From Ustilago trichophora (taxonomy: Eukaryota; Basidiomycota; Ustilaginomycetes; Ustilaginales; Ustilaginaceae): a stretch of 64,000 nucleotides of DNA. Made by a program: the position numbers and the translations under genes. This document shows, one piece after another, positions 31,751-44,047 of this stretch; position 1 is the stretch's first letter; each line of letters begins with the position of its first letter. Where the stretch lies: NCBI GenBank assembly GCA_900323505.1, contig OOIN01000028.1:434001-498000 (forward strand), written 5' to 3'. The notes under the pieces were generated by a model, which saw nothing but the letters and a program-made list of their open reading frames with translations, was not told where the DNA came from and searched no databases.

Positions 31751-32488
31751 ATGTTCCCAACTCGCCCAGCACCCATCTTCCGCACCCTTCTGCGTCAATA
31801 CGCAGCCACTCCTTCACCCTCCCTTGCACCCGCCTCTGCATCCGCCTTTGCCGCCCGTTTGAAGAAATCCACCAACATCACCGGTCTCCAAGTCTCCCCC
31901 GCTCCCCTTTCCGAGCTCGAATCTAAATACACCCAAACCCTGTCGCTGCTCTCGTCGTTCCCCGAAAACTCGGTCTACAAACAGGCTACCACCGCCCTCA
32001 CCCAGCACAGACTTTCCATCGTCCAAGCAGCAAAACAGCAGGCCGATGCAGTCAAGACCAACCCAGAACAGGTCGAAGCAATCTATGAAAACGCAGAGCA
32101 GCAGTTGGACGCAGGTCAGTTGGAACAGGTGCTCGAACAGGCTGTAGCAGAGTTTAGGTTGGCCGCAAAGATGGTCGATTGGAAGTCGTAAGTATTCCAT
32201 TCCCACCAGCCACGATGACAAGGTTGTCTTTCCTTCTTTCAACTCTTGCAAAGAAGAGATGAGAAGAGAAGAGAAGACAGGAGAGGTTCAAGAGAATTTA
32301 CAGACGTTGCATTACAAGAATGTATCACTGACACATGTTTGCATCATTTCCGTCGTCTGCTGATTCGACCAAACAGGTGGGAACCACTCGAACATCCCCC
32401 GGCTCCAGGCCAGTGGACGTACTTCTCCATGGCCGAAGAGGCTGGTGAAGGTGGAGAGGACCAGAACGTCGCTGGTGGCAAGAACTAA
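31751..32488 (+). CDS. mitochondrial complex I subunit NDUFA5 (fungal 29.9 kDa type)
   Basis: Two exons, 31751-32187 and 32377-32488, encode 182 residues. The intron starts GTAAGT and ends CAG, and the Ser codon TC|G is split cleanly. The first 35 residues are Arg/Ser/Ala-rich without acids (MFPTRPAPIFRTLLRQYA), a mitochondrial presequence. The core matches the ETC_C1 NDUFA5 family: KKSTNITGLQV, a YKQATTALTQHRL helix, VEAIYENAEQQLDAGQLEQV, LAAKMVDWKSW and, in exon 2, EPLEHPPAPGQW. The subunit sits in the matrix arm of NADH:ubiquinone oxidoreductase. Confidence 0.9.
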
Positions 32489-32849
32489 ACCTTCCCCTGG
32501 TCTTTCTCTTTACATCAACACCATCACCATCACCATGTCACATATGCACTCTTCGCTTTGAATCATATACACTTTGAACCGCATTCGCACGCCAGGATCT
32601 TTGGACTTTTAGTTATTTGCACTTTTCCATCTTTCTCAAGACGTCCACTTATCTCGCTTTATCACCACATCCGACTCACTTTTGTGCTTCGAGCACCCCC
32701 GCTTCTCACTCGCATCAGTTTCAAAAGTACACTCTACTCTCACATTCACACAACACAGCCAGAACCATCCTCCCTTCCTCCATCTACCTTTCAAAAAAAA
32801 GTATCCCTTAAAACGCTCCAGCAGGCGGAAAATAATCCTACATCTCAAC
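32489..32849. other. convergent spacer, no gene
   Basis: 361 bp between two stop codons, C/T-rich with CATCACCATCACCAT near 32520. No coding signal. Confidence 0.4.
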
Positions 32850-33968
32850 TTACATCTCCCAACTTCCCACGCCTAAACATCGCTCCATAACCCATTTACC
32901 ACTTACACCCTTTGCATCCAACCACTTGATGAGTTTACTCAGATCGCTCTTTCTGCCCCTGTCGGCGCCTCTCTCCACCTCGGGGTTGTCAGTGACGTCT
33001 TGGAATCCGGTGAAGGCTCGAAGGGTGCATTCTTCTGTGAGTTTTTCCGAGATCTTTTTGTGAGAGGCGGGGATATCCGACCATGAGGTGGTCTTGATGA
33101 CGCTCCAGAATGAGTTGAGCGCGAGGGCTGCTGATAGGTTTTGTTCCTGAGTTGGGGTTGGCGTTGTGATGGAGGAGGATTGATCGGGAGAAGAGGAAGA
33201 CGGGAAGGAGAGAGGATATTCGATAACGATCAGACCAGGTTTTCCAGCCAAGAGAAATCCTGTTAGCGGTGGATTTGAGGTGAGGGCGAGAGAGCAAATG
33301 TCTTTTCTTTTGGATGGGGTCGAGAGCGAAGGCAGATAGTACCATGTTCGACGGACCCATTGAGGCGCTGTTGTTGATGTTTCTGTTGATTGTGGGTCGC
33401 TTTGTGTTGATGTATTGGCGGTGTCGTTGGTTGTAGACTGAGGTGGGGGCAGGGTCAAAAGCCACTCGCTAAGCCCTTCAATAGCATTCAACACCTTCCC
33501 TACCGTATCTTCCTCTTCCTCCCCTTGGTCCTCTTGATTACCATCCATGCTTTTGCCCAGGATCAGATTGGCCTCCTCAACACCACCCCGATCCAACCAA
33601 TCCGGCGCATCTCTAGCCCCCACCCAAAGCCTTACCCCTGACTTACCCCTCAGCCTGAACCCTACATTCACCTTTACACCTTCCTTATTCCCCCGTTCCT
33701 CATCAGACGAAGGATCAACCCGAACCTTCAAGCCTAAACACACCTCGTCCGGTAACCCCTCCTTGATCTCTACACTCTTTGCATCCCCCAACGATTCCAA
33801 AGGCAGTTGGAGATATTCTGCCACAGAGCGAATGGATTTTTCATCAGCAGGGCTGAGCGTCAATTCGTCAGTGCCGGACCACATTGCAGAGAGAAGCTCG
33901 ATCGAGGAGAGTGTCGAGGAGAGATCCTCGGGTGGAAGGATGGGCGGTTTTGTTGTAGAGGTGGCCAT
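32850..33968 (-). CDS. RWD domain plus Prp3_C (DUF1115) protein, RWDD2-like
   Basis: 372 residues, ATG at 33968 (MATSTTKPPILPPEDL). An RWD domain spans roughly residues 20-145: SSIELLSAMWSGTDELTLS at the start, GFRLRGKSGVRLWV in the middle and NAIEGLSEWL at the end. A low-complexity Thr/Ser linker leads to a C-terminal domain (WYYLPSLSTPSKRKDI, GFLLAGKPGLIVIEY, FWSVIKTTSWSDIP, FTGFQDV) with the pattern of Prp3_C/DUF1115. This RWD plus DUF1115 order is that of animal RWDD2 proteins, whose role is unknown. Confidence 0.72.
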   Translation of the reverse strand: MATSTTKPPILPPEDLSSTLSSIELLSAMWSGTDELTLSPADEKSIRSVAEYLQLPLESLGDAKSVEIKEGLPDEVCLGLKVRVDPSSDEERGNKEGVKVNVGFRLRGKSGVRLWVGARDAPDWLDRGGVEEANLILGKSMDGNQEDQGEEEEDTVGKVLNAIEGLSEWLLTLPPPQSTTNDTANTSTQSDPQSTETSTTAPQWVRRTWYYLPSLSTPSKRKDICSLALTSNPPLTGFLLAGKPGLIVIEYPLSFPSSSSPDQSSSITTPTPTQEQNLSAALALNSFWSVIKTTSWSDIPASHKKISEKLTEECTLRAFTGFQDVTDNPEVERGADRGRKSDLSKLIKWLDAKGVSGKWVMERCLGVGSWEM

Positions 33969-34365
33969 CTTATGATTCGTGCTGTTTGCACTTCTTGACC
34001 GTTCGAGAGCTGTAGAGGTTGAGTTGGGCTTGAGATGAAGGTGGTACGTGTGCAATTGGTCGTGGTATGGGGAGAACAGGGTCCGTGTGTGTTAGAGTGA
34101 CTCCAATCTTCTGACCGAGATCCGAGGCATTGCCTTTTCGATCTAACAAATTTCAACGTCGAAAATTGCTCCACCTCGCTTATCGAAGCTGCATCTCACA
34201 GTCATTCCTCTTCGACTAATACCTCCTTGGCACAACCTTCAATCGATTCCATCCCCCTCTGGCAGCTCTCGCCCTGTCCAAACACACACACGATGAAGCA
34301 CGATCGTAATTCTTATCTCTTTGGATCTAACCACCGCGGACATCTGCATTGAAAACAAATACATT
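33969..34365. other. 397-bp spacer between RWDD2-like and RCF2
   Basis: This is the promoter and leader of the RWDD2-like gene and the 3' end of RCF2; both genes point left. No gene or repeat. Confidence 0.4.
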
Positions 34366-35098
34366 CTACTGCGACTTGACAGTCTCTTCCGCAGGCTCCT
34401 GAGGGACAAACTCTCTCCAGCTGTGATCGTTCGCCTCTTTATTCCTCCTGATGATCTTATCACCTGCACTTGGGATCTGGGTGATTGCAGCCATTCCGAC
34501 CAGACTGGCTAGGGTGATTCCCTGAGCCCACACTCTCGCCTGGACCAATTTTTGGGCGAAAGTCATGGGCTGTGTGTGGATATAGGCAAAGATTCCACCC
34601 ATCGAAGTGGCCCACGTAGCAGCTACGACGGTGAACTTGTTCTCCTTGGCCCAGGTCAGTGCTTTATCTTGAGGTGAGAGGGCGGACCATTCGCGTTGTT
34701 CCAAGGTTTGATATCGACGTTGGACGGCGGCTCCGGCGTCGGTGTAGTGAGCTTGGTCAAAGGCGATTCCCGCCTTGTCGGCGTAGATGACTCCAGTGCC
34801 GATGGCGATGGAGGATACGAAGAAGAGTTTGATGGCAGGGGTAAGCGATCGGAATGCAGGCCAGGAGCGGTTTAAGAGGAAAGCGGAGGGTGCGGAAAAG
34901 GCAAGACCGAGTGAAAAGCCTTTGGCTGCGGCTGATACCGATGCGTTATATTGCCTGCGGCGGGAGAGAGAAACAGAATGTATAAGGGTGGTTAGTCATT
35001 CAACGAAAGCCAATGTGGGAAGAAACAAGAGGCAAAGGAAAAACTTACGCTTCACGCCTCTCTACATCACCAACGTCTCGATGAGTTCCATAAGACAT
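34366..35098 (-). CDS. RCF2: respiratory supercomplex factor 2 (HIG1-domain protein)
   Basis: Two exons, 35098-35049 and 34954-34366, give 212 residues. The first exon codes only 16 residues (MSYGTHRDVGDVERRE) before a GTAAGT donor; the acceptor CAG restores the frame as Ala-Gln-Tyr. The N-terminal half has two hydrophobic stretches (AAAKGFSLGLAFSAPSAFLL and IKLFFVSSIAIGTGVIYA). The C-terminal half from residue 101 is a HIG1 domain (REWSALSPQDKALTWAKENK, then two transmembrane segments). Rcf2 helps assemble complex III-IV supercomplexes in the inner mitochondrial membrane. Confidence 0.85.
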
Positions 35099-36235
35099 GT
35101 TGGTTTTGCGCTGTGTAGAACCTTTCGACTAGAAGAAGGCGACTCTTTTGATATCTTGTTTGTTGAAGCTTGATGCTTTCGTATGAGCGGTAATAGTATC
35201 GATGCGATGGCTTTTGGATCTACAATCAAGTCTCTTTCGAAGATGGACGAACTCGTTGATGGAGAAGAAAGGGAAAGGAACCCTCGCGCAAAACCCACCT
35301 TTATCACACACTTACACACTTCGGACCGGCTCGTGTGTGTCAGACAAGTCGGGTGAGTCAAGCGAAAACGTCAAAGTGGAGGTTCAAATTGCAGTGATAC
35401 TCTGACGCCACGCAGCGTTGCCAAAAAGAAAAAAAGCAAAAATCAGAAGAAAAAGCAGGAGATTCTCGGGAAAGACGAGCGCTTACCATTCCGTATCGTA
35501 CCGCTGGCTCTCTTGCAAAAATCCTACTTGGCAGCGCCAACTTTGTTTCGCCTCGCTCATCTCCGAACATTCAAACAAACCTTTGGTCTCGAACAATCTC
35601 AAGACCCTGTCTCGCCGAACAATCTCCGTCCATTCCTCAAAGCCGACGATCTGCAAAATTAGAACAAAGAAACAGCGTGCCGCACTGTACAAACTGGACC
35701 AGCTCGGCTCCGCTTATGCATTCCTACACATTTGGTACCGTCGGGAAATACACGTGAACAAGAATCTGCCAAAAACCTCAAAAAGCGCCGATCGCCGTCT
35801 CTTCCCGAATTGCCCCTCTTTTGTCCCACTACTCGGAACGCCGATCTGCTCATTTGCACTTCTGATTCGTGAGCGCGCAAGCATCCTGCTCTTCCGGTTC
35901 CCTCCCTATCCTGCCATTCGCTCCGCCTTGTTGTTCCTCGATCGATTCCAATCACTTCACACACACTCTGTTCATGCCACATGGCGATCAAGGATGGAAA
36001 GGGTTCAAAAGAGAGTGTGGTTTTAGAATTGACAAAAGCAGCAAGATACATCGACAAGGCAAAGCAAGAGAAAAAGAGTGTGGGTGTGTAGGTGTGAGTG
36101 CATGCAGTGGAGTTTATAGAGGCAACAGTGTGAGTCAAAAAGGTATGTGGGCCGGTAAGGAATCGCAGCCAAAAGAGGGGGTTGGGGGGATGAAGTCGAA
36201 AAGTTACAAGTCAAAAGTGTATGTGTATATAGGAT
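35099..36235. other. 1.1-kb spacer between RCF2 and the Gin4-like kinase
   Basis: A 202-codon forward frame at 35418-36026 opens at TTG, has no codon bias and no recognisable domain. Otherwise the region is ordinary promoter and 3'-end sequence. Confidence 0.35.
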
Positions 36236-39200
36236 CTAGACAATGGCAGAGGCGAGGTCGAGCGTCCACTCGCGCCTCATTCGACCGTGGATCAGCTTGA
36301 ACGTGCTCAATGCACCTTTCTCCTGAACGACCAGTACCGAAGTGGCGAAAGTAACACCGCCGGCGCTGCTACCTCTTGAATAGGTGCTCAGCGCAGGCGA
36401 AGGCAAACCGTTGCTCATCATCGTACCGCCGCCGTTCAAGCTCAACCCAAGTCCGCCCATCTGAGGCGAGTTGGCGGCGGATCCAACGGGCAAGATGTTC
36501 AACTCGACCCTGAATCTCAACGGCTTAGCCGCCGTAGTAACGCCGTTGCTCTCGCGGTACTCGTTGATGGTACACTTGAGCGTGGTGTGGTGGACGTCAG
36601 ACGAATCATCCATCGCCACGCGGACTCCGTACGACTGCAACCTGCGTACAGCCTCGCTCAACGTCTCGGAGAAGTTCTCGGTCGACATGAGTGTAAATGT
36701 AGCAGGCTTCCAGTTGAAGAGACCGGCAAACCAGCTGTCCTTCTTTCCTGGGGCGGACGAGCCGGCGGTGCTGGTGGTCATGGGAAGAGGGGCAAGGGTA
36801 GCAACGTGAGGTGATACGGGAGTGGTAGGTGGAGAGATGGCACCCATGGCAGATCCAGCACCGATATCCAATCCAAGACCAGGGTTGAGCTTCTGTACCC
36901 GCGTCGAGGAGGAAGAACTCTGGGAAGAACGGGCGGACGCGGGAGGGGCAAAGATGCTTGCAAGCGCAGGTGGGGCGTGGGTTTGATCGTAGGCGATGGA
37001 TCGGATTGTGTTCGCATCTGCAGCTGTCTGGTGTTGCGTCTGATCTTTGTTGCCACGACGCAGGCCGAGCAGGGAGCGCTTCCTGCCGAGGCCAGTGCTG
37101 CCAGTGCTGATGTTGCTAAACACGCTCGTAGGTCGCGAGGTGGAGCTGCTGGCTTCTGTGGCGGAGCGAGCGCTGCGGATCGAGTTTCTAGCACTGGCAC
37201 TCGAGCTTGCAACCGTGCTGGCAACACTCGACCTGGCACTAGCACCCGCTTTGTCGGTCAGCGACAGGGGTGCGATCAACTCGGCAGGACTGAGAGGAGT
37301 CATGGGCGTCGAAGGCGTATACGTCTGCTGGTGCGAGGAGGCCTGCGATACGGATCGCATGCTCTCGCCTTCACTGACATCATCCTCGGCGTCTTCGAAT
37401 TGGTTCATTTCCGAGTTCTTGCCACCGGCAACGCGACCAGTAGCAGATGAAGATGACGACGATGACGCCGTCTGCTGCTGCTGCTGCTGTTGTTGTCGTT
37501 GCAGGGCAACCGAGTTCTTGAGCTGCTCGATCTTGGACTGGAGCGCGTCGGGCTTCTCACCCGTAGCACGAATGGATGCCAGCTCGTCAGCGATCTCCTG
37601 GAAGAACTTTTGCATGGTAGCGTCGCCTACCTGCGGTACCTGAATAGAGGGCGCTGCGTGTGTGGTGTGTGCACGAGACGTTGTGGGCCTCTGCATGACG
37701 GGCTGAGCTGCAGGCTGGGGTGGCTGGGTGGCAGCCGCTCCAAAGGTAGACTTGGTCGGCGAGACGGGTCGCGAAGAAGCACGTCCAGGCAATGGTAGAG
37801 GAGGCATCATTTCGGATCCTGAACCACGGTTGGCGCGGGATCGGGCTGCCGCAGCTGAAGCAGAGGAGGATGTCGACGACGAAGATGCAGTTGCTGCCAT
37901 AGGTACGGAGGAAGGAGCGTCGTACAGGTTGGCCAACGCGATGCGAGCCGAAGGTGGTGCGCTAGCAGGGGCTGCCTTGGTTGGCGAAGTGTTGCGTCGC
38001 TGCAAGTCGACGTTGGGTCGTTCGTTGCGCTGCGGCGAGGCAGTCTGCAAGGAGATCTGGGGTAGAACGTAGCTTCCGTTCTTGTCCATGCGTGGGCTCG
38101 AGCTGGGACCAGCCGGCTTAATCGGTGAGGGAGCTCTCAGCTTCGAAGGTGAGGCAAAGGGACCGTCCAATGTCGCAGCGGGAGAGTCGAGCGGCGAAGG
38201 TCGCAAACGTGGCGAAGGGTTGGCAGGACGCACGTGAGGCGAGGGCACCTTAGTAGGAGTGGCTTCGGTTGGACGAGTGGGTGTGGTGTGATATGCCGAG
38301 TCCTTTTCTGGTGTGCTGTGCCTTCGGTCCATCTCGACGCTCTCGAGTCTTGGAGATGATGGTGCCGAGGTGGCGCCGGGCGCATCACCAGTACGACGAG
38401 GTCGAGCTTTCTCAAGCGTCTTGGCAGCGCTCGATGCCGAGAGAAGCGCATGTGCGGGGACAGCGCTGGCAGTGACAATTTGCTCGGTCATAAAGTCATC
38501 CTCCATATCCTCTTCGTCGTCTGCCGAATGGTTCTCGCGGTGAGCAACCAAGAGGGTGTAGAAGGTCTTTTGCCAGCTTGGACCAGGTGCCAACAGCTCC
38601 TTGATAATGTCCTCCTCGCTAAGCTCAAACCAGAGCGTCTTCAAGTTGCCTAGAATGTCCACGTCGATGGTCTCGAGAGTCAACTGTTCCATCTGAAGGC
38701 TGTCGAGCGAGGTCGAGACGGGGTTGACGGACGACTCTTTGCCGTTGTTGGTGAACCAAGGATGACGCATGATGTCGGCCATCTTGATGCGCTTCTCTGG
38801 GTCCACTTCGAGCATCCTCCAGATGAGATCCTTGGATGCGGGCTCAAGCCATTCAGGCATCATGAACTTCCCGGCACGTACCTTGCCGAGCAACTGCTGG
38901 ATGTTGGGGTCGTCAAAAGGAAGTCTGCCACAAAGAAGGGCAAAAAGAATGATGCCGCAACTCCAAATGTCACTGGCGGTACCCTTGTATCTTTTGCCGC
39001 TGACGATCTCGGGACTGGCGTAGTGCGGCGAACCACAGCTGGTCTCGAGCATCTTTTCGGTGGGTTGAAGGGCAGCCATACCAAAGTCGGCTACCTTGAC
39101 GATCTTTTTGGTCTCGTCGAGAAGTAGGTTTTCGGGTTTGAGATCACGGTGGCAGATGTTGAAGCGGTGGCAGTAGTCCATGCCAAAGATGATCTGTCGG

Positions 39201-40004
39201 AAGTATCCTCGTGCATCTCGAGGAGTGAGTTTGCCTTGGGCGACAAGGTGGTCAAAGAGCTCTCCACCAGCGACGTACTCCATGATGAGGAAGCTGTTGA
39301 AAGACAAAAGCCGGGATGAGAAGAATGGATCAGTCGACTGTTTGGAGGGGAGATGATGATGCTGAGTGGTCACTGGAAACTTACAGATCCTTGGATGTTT
39401 CATACACGTCCCAGAGACCGAGCAAGTTGGGATGCTCGATGAGCTTCATGATGACGATCTCCCTCTCGATGCCGAGAATCATCTTGTTGGCCTTGACGTC
39501 TGCATCTCGCAAGCTCATACGACTGGCGTTGATGAGTGTCCTGGGGATGATCTTCACCGCAGCCCTCTGACCAGTCTGATCGTGAATGGCAAGACGAACG
39601 CGACCCGAAGCGCCCTGGCCGATGAGCTTATCCAGTCTCCAATGGCCAATGTTCTTGGGATCATTGTGGTGACGCTTCTTCTCCCTCTCTAGACGCGATA
39701 CTGGCTTGGGACGCTCTGGCTGGGCTGCGGATTGCTGAGGTTGCCTACGGTCTACGGCAGGGACAGGCTGCTGGCGTTGTGAGGCATGATGGCTGGTGGC
39801 TTGATGGTGGTTGGAGGAAGGTCGGTAGTTTTCTGAACCGGTGGCTCTTGTAGAGACGACGTTGGCGCCGGCTTTGCGGTTGGCCAAGGCGACATAAGCC
39901 TCTGCTGCTGTTGGTCTACGGTTCTGGACATCTGTCGCCTGAAGAGGGCCACCTTTGAAAGGCGGGATAGCCTGAATGACGGGTCGGTGTGAAGAGGAAG
40001 ACAT
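36236..40004 (-). CDS. GIN4: Gin4/Hsl1/Kcc4-type septin-associated Ser/Thr kinase with KA1 domain
   Basis: Two exons, 40004-39385 and 39293-36236, give 1225 residues; the intron (GTAAGT...CAG) splits a Leu codon. The kinase domain covers about 122-390: glycine loop IGQGASGRVRLA, catalytic Lys151 in AAVKII, CHRDLKPEN with Asp257, VADFGMAAL at 275-282, and activation loop ETSCGSPHYASPE as in the Nim1/AMPK-related family. A UBA-like segment is followed by a long Ser/Pro/Ala-rich region with a polyglutamine run. The C-terminal 150 residues match a KA1 lipid-binding domain (FTLMSTENFSETLSEAVRRL, STFKLIHGRMRREWTLDL). Members bind septins and phospholipids at the bud neck, control Swe1/Wee1 and cytokinesis. 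Choosing among Gin4, Kcc4 and Hsl1 is not possible from sequence alone. Confidence 0.87.
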
Positions 40005-40394
40005 TGTGAAGAGTGTGGGGACGAAGCTCTGCTCGAAGCCTCAGTGAAGCAACAAGAGCAGGATCCTCTTTGTTAGGGGAAGCCAACGGCGCGACTGCTT
40101 TTTCCAAGAGGCTGTTGGTACAGTCAAAAGATGCAAGTTGAACGCGCTGATGCGATGTCTGTGCTTGTCGATAGATATGACAAGATTAAGGTTGGGTAGG
40201 ATGGATTGGTGAGGGATGATGTTGCTTGTGGTTACTGCTGCGATGCTTTGACTGGTCGTTGGAATGTGGTAGCTTTGGAGAAAGAATGTGGGTAGCTGGT
40301 GATGCTGCGTGTCGATGCTGGTACTTTGGTGAAATAGTCAAGGTCGATTTGGTTGGGAAGAAAGAGGGGAATTAGCTGGGGAAAGAGGGGGGTC

Positions 40395-40430
40395 GAGTGG
40401 AGTGGAGTGGAGTGGAGTGGAGTGGAGTGG
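40395..40430. repeat. GAGTG pentanucleotide tandem array
   Basis: About seven perfect copies of GAGTG/GGAGT, about 390 bp upstream of the GIN4 start codon. Confidence 0.95.
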
Positions 40431-40557
40431 TAGATGGTCAAGACGATGGATGGTGGATGATGTTTCGTTGAGTGAGAGTGTGTGTATGAATGACTAGCAG
40501 GGATGAGGGGATGATGGCTAGCAGAGATGAACCAACCGACAGCCGCTCCAGGCAAAG

Positions 40558-40566
40558 ACAAAGGGA
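40558..40566 (+). promoter_or_regulatory. exact match to the smut pheromone response element
   Basis: ACAAAGGGA is the element bound by the HMG factor Prf1 in Ustilago maydis. This copy is about 550 bp upstream of the GIN4 ATG. A single 9-base match can occur by chance (another lies inside PRP22 coding sequence), so the call is weak. Confidence 0.2.
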
Positions 40567-42600
40567 AAGAGCGATTCGATCGTCAAATCAGCAGCAGAGG
40601 CAGCAAAGAGGAAGAGAAAGAGAAAGAGAAAGACAAGAGAGAGAGAGAGACAGGCAGCCGCGTCGATTCAAACTTGGGCTTTGACACAGCCTTTTGCTGC
40701 CATGTTTTGCAGTCACAGAAAGCACAGAGCCAGGAGAGCGCCAGGAGAGCGTGTGAGTGTGTGTTGATCGGAGCTTCCGACGATCAAATTAGTGCAGTCA
40801 GGACGCAGAACAACACCGACGGTAGAACAACTCGGCTCAGGCGGCAAGTCAGAGGCAAAAACAGCAAGAGCCAAGAGGGAGGAAGGAGGAGCCGACGCAG
40901 GTGACAGATCAAAACAAGCAGACCAGAGACCAACACTGACAAAGAGCTGCGGAGTTCAACAGGCGATCGACAGAGTGTGCATAAGTTACGAACGATTCAC
41001 TTTTGCGTACGCCTGTGTCTCTCTGCCTCCGCTTGACTGACGCTTCTCCTCTCCGTTCCTTCCTCTCTTCGTACAACTTTAGTATGACTCTTCTGAAGCC
41101 TAGCTGCACTCGATCATGCGCGTCAACGCAACAAAGACTGCTGCTTCGACGCAGACCCGCCCACACCAAGATCACCACTGCCCTTCCATCTTCCGCCATC
41201 CGTTTTGAGACCAATACAATGCACAAAGGCTGCAAAGAGCAGACGCCTGTGTGCAGGATGCATCGTGCCAGCCTTGTAGCCATCGCCGGGAGCATGAGCG
41301 ATTCACATTCACATTCGCACCTCTGAACATGAGCACGTCTACGACATTTGCATCTTGTGGCTGTTTGGAAACCATAGCCGAGCTGTTTTTGGATCAGCTG
41401 CTTTTGTGTGAAATGGAAGCCATCGACATGACAGGCAGAACGAGCCTTTTGTCTAGCTGCGAGCGGTTCGGCTGCGCAACGGGCTTGCTATGTAGGTCCC
41501 AATGCAGCACGGTATGATGGATGGGGAAGAAAAAGAAATCCCGGACGGAGCCAGCTGACCTCCCTTTTTGACATTGCAGGAAGAGGGCGTCAGCAAGCAG
41601 AGTGATATGTTGCTACCCATGGGAGGCCAATTTAGCCTTGCGGAAACAGATTGGAAAATGCAACGGTACAATACCATGCACATCCAGTCTCAGCTCTTGG
41701 AGTGCAGACACATTTGACTGCGACTCACCGAGAGAGAGAGAGAGAGAGCAAGTTGGTTTTGCGAGGGAGAAGGAGCGAAAGACGGGACAGGATGAAAGGA
41801 GAGAAAGGACATGGCCTGACGATTGGGAGAGCTGTTTGCATTTGCTTTGGCATACAGCTCGCAGCGGCGTGGCTGACATTGCATCAAATGTCAAGACGGA
41901 CCAGCCGAGAGAAGCGTCGAATGTGGTCCTGCACTGACGAACGAGCAGCGGAAACAAAGCAGCAACGATCCTCCCAATTGCCCAGCGCAAGGCAGCGAGA
42001 CCAACTCGATGGCCGAAGCACGACTCCTGTAAAGCAAGCCTAGCAAGCCTACATTGCAAACCGGCTCTGAGAAGCGCTCTTCTTGTTGGGTAATCTCTTC
42101 ATGCACCGAGTGTGTGCGCTCCAACGACAGCTTGGGATGGATACTGTCGCTCGTTCTCAGGCTCTTCAATGACAATTCCAGACCAGACGGCTCAAACGAG
42201 TGCCTTGGAGGATGACAAGAGGTTGAAAATGGCGATTGCATTGTTGTCTGATGCGTCTCGGCTTCGGCGATGTGCTGTGCACTCTCTTTGCACCTTGAGA
42301 GAGCTCTCCGAGGTGCCAAACTTGGCGGAACACATTTCTCTTTGCAGCGGCACAATTCCAGTCTGCACTCTCCGTTTTGCTTTCGGTCCTGCAGATTGCG
42401 ACGTGAGTTCAAATGCATGTCCTTGGCATGTGCAGCCGACCGGCGTGTCCATTTTTTCTCTTGCTCTTTTTTTTTCTTTTTTTTTAAAAAGTTCTTTTTT
42501 CAAGGTGTTGGTCTCAGAACACGGTGCTGGCACAAAGGACGCGTCAGAAACAACCAAAAATAAATAAACAAGCTATGCAGCTCGCAGAAGAAGCTCAACC

Positions 42601-42626
42601 TTTTTTTTTTTTTTTTTTTTTTTTTT
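42601..42626. repeat. T26 homopolymer
   Basis: An uninterrupted run of 26 T in the gene-poor block. It may mark an old retroposed poly(A) tail in reverse orientation, but no flanking duplication was found. Confidence 0.9.
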
Positions 42627-44047
42627 CATCACATACTGCTCCTGTTCGGTCACAGAAGGCCGGCTCTTGGAGTCAGTTTCTGCGCGCCTGTCGGGCCAGG
42701 TCGATACAAAGAGTAACGCTGCTGTATCAGCCTGCTTTCAAGTGTAGTAACGAGCCGACGCAGAGTACCAGCCCAAGACTGCGTATATGAGCCACGATTG
42801 TGCGGCTTTGCTTTATTAATAAACGCAACTGGAGGCGCGAATCTCGCATTCTTCCTTGATTTTGGTATAGCCATCGTGCGCTTGATTGCAGTCAAATCTC
42901 TGTCTTTCTGAAGTCAGCCATTGGTTGGTTACCTCTAAAAGCAGCAAAATATGTTTCCCAAGCGCTCTCAATTTGACAGGTGTATAATCAATGCTAGGGT
43001 TACTGCTGAACAAGTAGGCCACCGGTCCCCGCCGAGAAAAGCCGATGATCAGCCGGCAGTAACAAGTCACGCTTCAGCACAGGGAGCTCGTTCCAGGAAC
43101 AGCTTTCTGTCCTTACCATGTCCTTCGAACCGCGGAGCCCGGGGTGAATGACCTGTTGCGCACGATGATGCTTTCTGGCATGCTGACGCTGTTGTCCTCG
43201 ATCGGGTGCTTCTCACCATCGTCCAACGAGGATTGCGAATCCCGATTGTTCTTCAATCGAAGGTTCTCTGTTCACTGTCAGCAGGTTCAGTCAACCCACG
43301 ATCAACGGGATATGCCATTTGGTTGGAATGTCTTTTACAAAGCTGACGCTGTTTTACCTTTTTGTATTTGGACTGCTATGTTTGACAGCACACAAGCGTC
43401 AATTCAAACGCGCCTCGGTGTTGGTTCGATTTCAGCCTCCGCAAGTCTCCATGTCCGAGCCTGTCTTCGAACTTGTGTCCAGGCTCTCTTTCGCATATTA
43501 CTCTTGGTCGATGCGCAGCTGTTCTTAGCTACCGCAATAACATCGAGACGGATGTCAGAAGTGGTCAGGTTGGCTTTGCTTTCCATCGACCCCGATTAAT
43601 TGCGTCCTGGGTTTCCGTCTTCCGGATCGGCGATTCGAGATTGGGAGAAGCCATTTGTGAACATCACCAAGCCTTCTCTCGTCAGTTCCACTCGCTTAGG
43701 AACTTTGTGGCTGTCTGCTCCTCTTTGGACCCTGCCTAGCCACCATGCCTCGTTGTGATGGTAAATGCAGTCTGCGTGTGTTCCATCTCGATGGTGTTGA
43801 TGCCCCCTTTTTTGTGCGAATTTTCAGCGTTCCTTTTTCTCCATTTTCGATTGATTCTTGAAATCTCACGCATCAGCCAAACCAACACTTTCCTCCAGAG
43901 TCGCGTCGCGTGAACTGGCAGAAATCACACACAGACCAACTCAGCCCAAAGATACCATCATCACAACCACCACCACCATCCGAAGCCCCATATATACCCA
44001 TCATCGCCGCCCTTGGAATCGGCTTCGAGCATCTCGCTCACGTCAGG

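Larger units (their letters stand above)
40005..44047. other. 4-kb gene-poor region upstream of GIN4 and CENP-O
   Basis: No gene I can support. It contains a GAGTG pentamer array, purine-rich (GA)n tracts near 40611-40650 and 41731-41748, a T26 run, and many short frames without codon bias. An 80-codon frame from ATG 41084 to 41326 has fair codon use and an Arg-rich start but no recognisable motif. Part of it must be the promoters of the divergent GIN4 and CENP-O genes. Confidence 0.35.

Noticed and set aside
35418..36026. 202-codon plus-strand frame between RCF2 and GIN4
   Set aside because: Opens at TTG, poor codon use, no motif; in a promoter and 3'-end region.
43144..43599. 151-codon frame in the 40-44 kb block
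   Set aside because: No codon bias or recognisable feature.
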